Shown: in pieces, positions 7,160 through 9,208 of the stretch | How positions within the stretch are numbered: the first letter of the stretch is position 1 | Layout of the letters: the number at the start of each line of letters is the position of its first letter | Origin: Pseudomonadota bacterium | GTDB taxonomy: Bacteria; Pseudomonadota; Gammaproteobacteria; Xanthomonadales; Xanthomonadaceae | Length of the DNA stretch: 9,208 nucleotides | Direction of reading: 5' to 3' | Assembly (NCBI GenBank): GCA_023394655.1 | Contig: JAEXAG010000127.1 | Span: forward strand, 1-9,208 | Position numbers and translations under genes: made by a program | Notes under the pieces: generated by a model | Database searches by the model: none | What the model saw: the letters and a program-made list of their open reading frames with translations, nothing else | Told to the model about the DNA's origin: nothing

Positions 7160-7188
7160 AGTGTGCGCCATGCCGACGATGCTGTCCA
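7160..7188 (-). promoter_or_regulatory. Candidate sigma-70 promoter for the aroQ-accBC-prmA unit
   Basis: In the 114 bases between the hairpin at 7246-7270 and aroQ, the minus strand holds TGGACA (7188-7183, five of six to the -35 consensus). Exactly 17 bases later lies CACACT (7165-7160, three of six to the -10). The predicted start would be near 7153, about 20 bases before the TTG chosen for aroQ. If real, the alternative TTG at 7215 would fall outside the transcript. The weak -10 keeps confidence low. An AT-rich patch at 7205-7228 just upstream could be an UP-like or regulator-binding element. Confidence 0.35.
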
Positions 7189-7245
7189 GATCGCCGATGT
7201 TGGCCGAAATTTCAATTGATTGTTTGATCGCGGCCCCGGAACGCG

Positions 7246-7270
7246 AACGGCCCGCGGGGTGCGGGCCGTT
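7246..7270 (-). terminator. GC-rich hairpin terminator after the Roadblock-like gene
   Basis: AACGGCCCGC and GCGGGCCGTT form a perfect 10-base-pair stem around a five-base loop (7256-7260). It starts 23 bases after the stop of the Roadblock-like gene. On the minus strand it is followed by CGCGTTCC rather than a U-tract, which is common in high-GC genomes. Its place between two genes, together with a candidate promoter downstream, supports a transcription end separating the dsbD-side unit from aroQ-accBC. The stem is symmetric and could also form on the plus strand. Confidence 0.7.
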
Positions 7271-7293
7271 GCATGCCACCGCTGCGGCAGGGT

Positions 7294-7653
7294 TCACACC
7301 ACCCGGTCCTTTTCCACGTCGGCGGTCTTCAGGCGTGCCAGTGCCGGGTTGGCGCGGTCCTTCATCAGTGCCGCGTGGATGAACAAGCCTTCGCGGCTCT
7401 TGAGCGGGCGGATGATGTGGTACTGACTGTCGAGGGTGATCAGGATGTCTTCGATCGACTCCTTCAGGCCCAGTGCCTTCATGGTTTTCATCCTGGCGCG
7501 CACCACTTCGGTGTTGCCGGCGCCGGCCAGATCGAGGTCGATGCCGTTGCCGGCCTTGCCGAGCACGAGACCGCTGTTGCAATCGACCAGGGAGGCGGCG
7601 ATGCAGCCGTCGATCGTCATCACGCTGGCGAGGGAATCATTGATGTTGGCCAT
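7294..7653 (-). CDS. Small Roadblock/LC7-like protein
   Basis: This complete 119-residue protein starts MANINDSLASVMTIDG and has no signal peptide or membrane segment. Its pattern is a helix, then IAASLVDCNSGLVLGKAG (about 18-35), a helix AGNTEVVRARMKTMKALGL (45-63) and strands IEDILITLDSQYHIIRPL (67-84). This resembles the Roadblock/LC7 (Longin-like) fold, in which a central strand pair carries a 'D..SG..LG' turn. Such proteins in bacteria often act with small Ras-like GTPases such as MglA; none is in this window, so the partner is unknown. The ATG at 7653 is preceded by GGAAAAG about ten bases upstream. The C-terminus is charged (ADVEKDRVV). It follows a truncated Roadblock-like reading and precedes the hairpin at 7246-7270. 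Family assignment rests on remembered similarity; a conserved hypothetical label would also be fair. Confidence 0.6.
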   Translation of the reverse strand: MANINDSLASVMTIDGCIAASLVDCNSGLVLGKAGNGIDLDLAGAGNTEVVRARMKTMKALGLKESIEDILITLDSQYHIIRPLKSREGLFIHAALMKDRANPALARLKTADVEKDRVV

Positions 7654-7828
7654 CGGGTTTTCTTTTCCGTGGGGTGGGCTCGCCGAGCGCGCAAAGCGAG
7701 CCGGTGATGGCCGCGAGCCGGGTGGTGTTGACTTCGCGATCGACCACCCGGGCGAGCTGCATGCCGTCGAGCGTGGACAGCACCAAGTCATGTATATCAG
7801 CGGAAATCAATTTTCCGCGCCACCCCAT
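7637..7828 (-). pseudogene. Truncated Roadblock/LC7-like gene remnant
   Basis: This short reading (63 residues from ATG 7828; 57 from the TTG at 7810) contains DIHDLVLSTLDGMQLARVVD, then NTTRLAAITGSLCALGE. That is the usual first half of a Roadblock/LC7 domain: strand, 'DG..LA' turn, and the helix ending in LALGE. After this point a homologue should continue for some 60-70 residues with the remaining strands and helix. Instead it reads PTPRKRKPDGQHQ, an artefact of the next gene's ribosome binding site and start, and stops at 7639-7637. The N-terminal helix also looks missing, because the reading begins inside tlpA. I take it as a gene that lost both ends, chiefly the C-terminal half. A functional short peptide cannot be excluded. 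It overlaps the end of tlpA by about 20 bases and the start of the intact Roadblock-like gene by 17. Confidence 0.5.
7800..7818 (-). other. Hairpin at the tlpA stop codon
   Basis: GCGGAAA (7800-7806) and TTTCCGC (7812-7818) form a seven-base-pair stem with a five-base loop. On the minus strand the loop reads ATTGA and contains the tlpA stop codon (7809-7807). It may act as a weak terminator or RNA-stabilising 3' end for dsbD-tlpA, or it may limit reading of the downstream fragment. No U-run follows. It is short and could be chance. Confidence 0.3.
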
Positions 7829-8409
7829 TCATCGATCTCCCGTACGGAGGCGAATGGGCCGATGCGCTGCTTCAGCACCCGCCCGTCGGCCGCCACCAGC
7901 ACCGTGTAGGGCAGCACGCCGGCGGGGTTGCCGAGGATCACGCCGGCATCGTGGCTGCCGGCTTCGTCACGATAGTGCGGGTAGGGCGAGGGCATGCGCC
8001 GGAGCCAGTCGCGCACGGCATCGGCCTCGTCCAGCGCCACGCCGATGACCTGGATGCCGGCATCGCCCTGGGAATCGGCGAACTCGGCCAGCATCGGCAT
8101 TTCGTGGATGCAGGGGCCGCACCAGGTGGCCCAGACGTTGACGAGCGCCGACCGCCCGACGGGCAAGGGCAGGTGGATGCGTTCGCCGTCGAGGGTCAGC
8201 ACCGGCACCGGCGGCAGCGGTTCGCCGCGCCGGGCGATGGTGACGCCCTCGGGCGCGGGGTTCTGCAGGGCCGCATGCAGGGCGCGCTGGCCAAGTTCGG
8301 TGCGCCAGAGCGGGCCGGGCCCGTTCACCACGAACGCGGCGGCGAGCCCCACCAGCCCGGCGACCACCGCCACCAGCAGGAGCTTGCCGGTTTCGGGCTT
8401 GCCGCTCAT
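7807..8409 (-). CDS. Membrane-anchored TlpA/ResA-like periplasmic thioredoxin
   Basis: The 200-residue protein has an uncleaved-looking N-terminal anchor (about 10-28, LLLVAVVAGLVGLAAAFVV). A TlpA-type thioredoxin domain follows: a short lead strand (PVPVLTLDGE, 67-76), the redox motif WATWCGPC (93-100), a MPMLAEF helix and the cis-proline segment GVLPYTVLV (164-172, Pro167). By family knowledge it is a periplasmic thiol-disulfide reductase, working for instance in cytochrome c maturation or repair of oxidised cysteines. Its ATG overlaps the dsbD TGA as ATGA (8409-8406), and a GAGG lies seven bases upstream. The adjacency suggests that DsbD passes electrons to this protein. It lacks a lipobox, so anchoring is by the helix. 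The exact subfamily (TlpA, ResA or DsbE-like) is not resolved from sequence alone; the absence of other ccm genes here argues against a dedicated CcmG. Confidence 0.88.
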   Translation of the reverse strand: MSGKPETGKLLLVAVVAGLVGLAAAFVVNGPGPLWRTELGQRALHAALQNPAPEGVTIARRGEPLPPVPVLTLDGERIHLPLPVGRSALVNVWATWCGPCIHEMPMLAEFADSQGDAGIQVIGVALDEADAVRDWLRRMPSPYPHYRDEAGSHDAGVILGNPAGVLPYTVLVAADGRVLKQRIGPFASVREIDEWGGAEN

Positions 8410-9208
8410 CGCACGGCCTCGTGCAGGGCGTCGCGGGCGATCGCCGGCGTCAGCAGCGTCGGCAGGATGCGCGGCGCGCCACCGCCCTTCGGATACACCA
8501 CGTACAGCGGCAGCCCGACCGCGCCGTGCTGCTGCAGGAAGGCGGAGATGGCGGGGTCGACATCGGTGTGGTCGCCCACCATGTAAGTGGTGCCGGTTTC
8601 CGCCAGCGCGGTGCGGAAACCCTCGCGCGAGAGCACCGCGCGCTCGTTGGCCTTGCAGGTCACGCACCAGTCGGCGGTGATGTTGACGAACACCGGCTGG
8701 CCTTCCGCGCGCAGGCGGGCCAGTTCCGCGGGCGAATAGGAGACGTGGCCGACGGCATCGGCGGTGGCGGCCGCCGCCGGGCGTTCGCTGCGGCCGATCG
8801 CATGCACCGCGAAGGCCGTGCCGATCAGCGCGACGACCGCCAGCACCATGCCCCAGCGGCGGCCGTGCTGGCGGGCGTGGGTCCAGGACCACAGGGCCAG
8901 TGCCAGCAGGATGGCGGCGATGGACCACCACGCGAAGGCGTCGGCGCCGCGCTGCTGCACCAGCACCCACACCAGCCACGCGGCGGTGGCGTACATCGGG
9001 AAGGCCAGCAGCTGCTTGAGCGTTTCCATCCATGCGCCCGGACGCGGCAGCAGGCGCGCGAAGGCCGGCACGAAACCGATTAGCAGGAAGGGCAGCGCCA
9101 GCCCGAGGCCCAGCGCGAGGAACACGGCCATCGCCGCGGCGGTGGGGGCGACGAAGGCGAAGGCCAGCGCCGCGCCCATGAACGGTGCGGTGCACGGCGT
9201 GGCCAGCA
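8406..9208 (-). CDS. dsbD: DsbD, cytochrome c-type thiol:disulfide interchange protein (3' part)
   Basis: The window holds the last 266 codons; the 5' part lies beyond 9208. The fragment begins LATPCTAPFMGAAL, the second cysteine-bearing helix of the DsbD membrane (beta) domain, whose cysteine pairs with another upstream. Further membrane helices follow (MAVFLALGLGLALPFLLIGF, LLAFPMYATAAWLVWVLV, WWSIAAILLALALWSW and a last one around VLAVVALIG). It ends with the periplasmic thioredoxin-like gamma domain carrying ADWCVTCKANE (CVTC at fragment residues 181-184) and a cis-proline GLPLYVVYP. DsbD moves electrons from cytoplasmic thioredoxin across the inner membrane to periplasmic acceptors. The neighbouring TlpA-like protein, joined by an ATGA overlap, is a likely acceptor. 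No damage is visible in the part seen; whether an N-terminal alpha domain exists cannot be told here. Confidence 0.95.
   Translation of the reverse strand, partial: LATPCTAPFMGAALAFAFVAPTAAAMAVFLALGLGLALPFLLIGFVPAFARLLPRPGAWMETLKQLLAFPMYATAAWLVWVLVQQRGADAFAWWSIAAILLALALWSWTHARQHGRRWGMVLAVVALIGTAFAVHAIGRSERPAAAATADAVGHVSYSPAELARLRAEGQPVFVNITADWCVTCKANERAVLSREGFRTALAETGTTYMVGDHTDVDPAISAFLQQHGAVGLPLYVVYPKGGGAPRILPTLLTPAIARDALHEAVR

Noticed and set aside
7019..7260. Reading with SIEISANIGDLDSIVGMAH upstream of aroQ as a small gene
   Set aside because: It has no ribosome binding site, the continuation runs into wrong-frame aroQ sequence, and the region holds the candidate promoter.
1..9208. Mobile elements, CRISPR arrays, tRNA genes or phage genes
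   Set aside because: No terminal inverted repeats, transposase motifs, regularly spaced repeats or cloverleaf sequences were seen. Composition looks even across the window.

Overview
The window is a high-GC (roughly 70%) chromosomal segment in which every supported gene lies on the minus strand, so transcription runs from position 9208 towards position 1. Protein similarities recalled from memory and the gene order aroQ-accB-accC-prmA-(DUF3426)-fis-purH-purD point to a gammaproteobacterium of the Xanthomonadaceae/Lysobacteraceae (Lysobacter, Luteimonas, Stenotrophomonas or Xanthomonas relatives). No tRNA, rRNA, insertion sequence, phage gene or CRISPR array is visible. No gap between genes exceeds about 165 bases.

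In transcription order, the window opens with the 3' part of dsbD (8406-9208, truncated by the window edge). It overlaps by ATGA a membrane-anchored TlpA-like thioredoxin (7807-8409), forming a periplasmic thiol-reduction pair. Next come a small apparently decayed Roadblock/LC7-like gene (7637-7828) and an intact Roadblock/LC7-like gene (7294-7653), closed by a strong GC-rich hairpin (7246-7270). After a 114-base spacer with a candidate promoter follow aroQ (dehydroquinate dehydratase), accB and accC (biotin carrier and biotin carboxylase of acetyl-CoA carboxylase), prmA (ribosomal protein L11 methyltransferase) and a single-pass DUF3426 protein. After another candidate promoter come fis, purH, a Ca2+/Na+ antiporter-type exchanger and the first 70 codons of purD, which runs off the window at position 1.

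The right-hand part serves envelope redox homeostasis. The middle serves shikimate and fatty-acid precursor synthesis plus ribosome modification. The left part joins a nucleoid/transcription regulator (Fis) to the last steps of IMP synthesis. Most junctions are very tight (1-4 base overlaps or gaps under 25 bases), which suggests translational coupling within two or three transcription units.

This is mostly conserved housekeeping sequence, and I see no new multi-gene system. The points worth attention are: a one-base frameshift that splits purH near codon 117; the exchanger gene wedged between purH and purD with no slack on either side; a truncated Roadblock-like gene directly before an intact one, with no partner GTPase in view; a DUF3426 protein without the usual zinc ribbon; and an aroQ with only TTG start options.
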